From Gamarada debralockiae (lineage: Eukaryota > Ascomycota > Leotiomycetes > Helotiales > Hyphodiscaceae), in assembly GCA_002803225.1 (NCBI GenBank), contig NXFV01000533.1, positions 1-17,672 of the forward strand: a stretch of 17,672 nt of DNA, read 5' to 3'. Each line of letters opens with the position of its first letter. Position 1 is the first letter of the stretch. A program made the position numbers and the translations under genes. Of the stretch, positions 17,342 to 17,672 are shown in pieces. Under the pieces are notes generated by a model. The model was given only the letters and a program-made list of their open reading frames with translations, was not told the origin of the DNA and did not search any database.

Positions 17342-17672
17342 GGGTCATGGAAAGGAGTTGAGGGTGGCTTTGTATTTGGTCTACTTCAAAACGAATAATA
17401 GACGTTCTTGTTTTTGCCATAGCTGACAAGGGTTTGCAAGGGGTGGCCCGATCAGAGGTGCAGAACGTGATCGGTGTAGAGCCTCTTTTACGTAAAATAG
17501 CTACATTGCTAATGAGAAGATGACTTGCCAAGTGGCTCTCGATTCAGGTTTGCTTTTAACACAATCTTTCCCTAACATCACTTCCTTCTTTCGGTATTAC
17601 TTCTTAGCAAAAGTGTTGCGAGGTCATAATTGTAGAATGTGAAAGCAGCTTGACATTTAGAGAGTAGTGATC
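17342..17672. other. 3' flank; no gene seen
   Basis: This is the likely 3' untranslated region of the preceding gene followed by unassigned sequence to the window edge. Short frames on both strands lack any family character. Confidence 0.4.

Noticed and set aside
16689..17361. Two alternative long frames (161 and 142 residues) inside the GPI gene
   Set aside because: They are shadows; the frame with signal peptide, ordered cysteines and GPI tail explains the region.

Overview
The window looks like nuclear DNA from a filamentous ascomycete (Pezizomycotina; a Leotiomycete or a relative is my guess, not shown). The evidence is fungal-style introns of about 45-65 nt (GTAAGT-like donors, CTAAC/CTGAC-like branch sites), a heterokaryon-incompatibility (HET) relic, a fungal GPI-anchored cysteine-rich wall protein, a fungal MYND-finger protein, and a large uncharacterised protein of a type found in filamentous ascomycetes. 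There are no operons, bacterial ribosome sites, CRISPR arrays, tRNAs or recognisable transposons.

Layout. 587-3822 (+): large conserved protein of unknown function, broken by one single-base frameshift near 1761. 4290-5104 (+): decayed C-terminal part of a HET-type protein. 5640-6275 (+): relic of an alpha/beta hydrolase, recognisable from three conserved C-terminal blocks. 6433-7751 (-): intact five-exon gene for an ER-resident PDI-like protein that has lost the CGHC active site and ends in RDEL; two of its exons are only 8 nt long. 8307-9158 (+): prolyl 4-hydroxylase-type 2-oxoglutarate/Fe(II) dioxygenase, divergently transcribed from the PDI-like gene across 555 bp. 9250-11133 (-): decayed secreted acid-sphingomyelinase-like phosphodiesterase, convergent with the hydroxylase gene. 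11134-13314: 2.2 kb with no gene I can support. 13315-14066 (+): MYND zinc-finger protein with one frameshift. 14561-15875 (+): decayed FMN-dependent alpha-hydroxyacid dehydrogenase (lactate oxidase/monooxygenase type). 16467-17341 (+): two-exon GPI-anchored protein with a duplicated eight-cysteine module.

How the genes may work together. The most interesting pair is the PDI-like protein and the prolyl 4-hydroxylase, which share one promoter region. In animals, collagen prolyl 4-hydroxylase is a complex of a catalytic subunit without an ER-retention signal and a PDI subunit that carries one. The same division is seen here: the hydroxylase has a signal peptide or anchor and no KDEL-like tail, while the PDI-like protein has RDEL and no catalytic cysteines. 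Complex formation is an inference. The window also mixes intact genes with four decayed ones. Several conventional genes share a change of strand composition along the transcript, C-rich toward the 5' end and very G-rich toward the 3' end, which the first large gene lacks.
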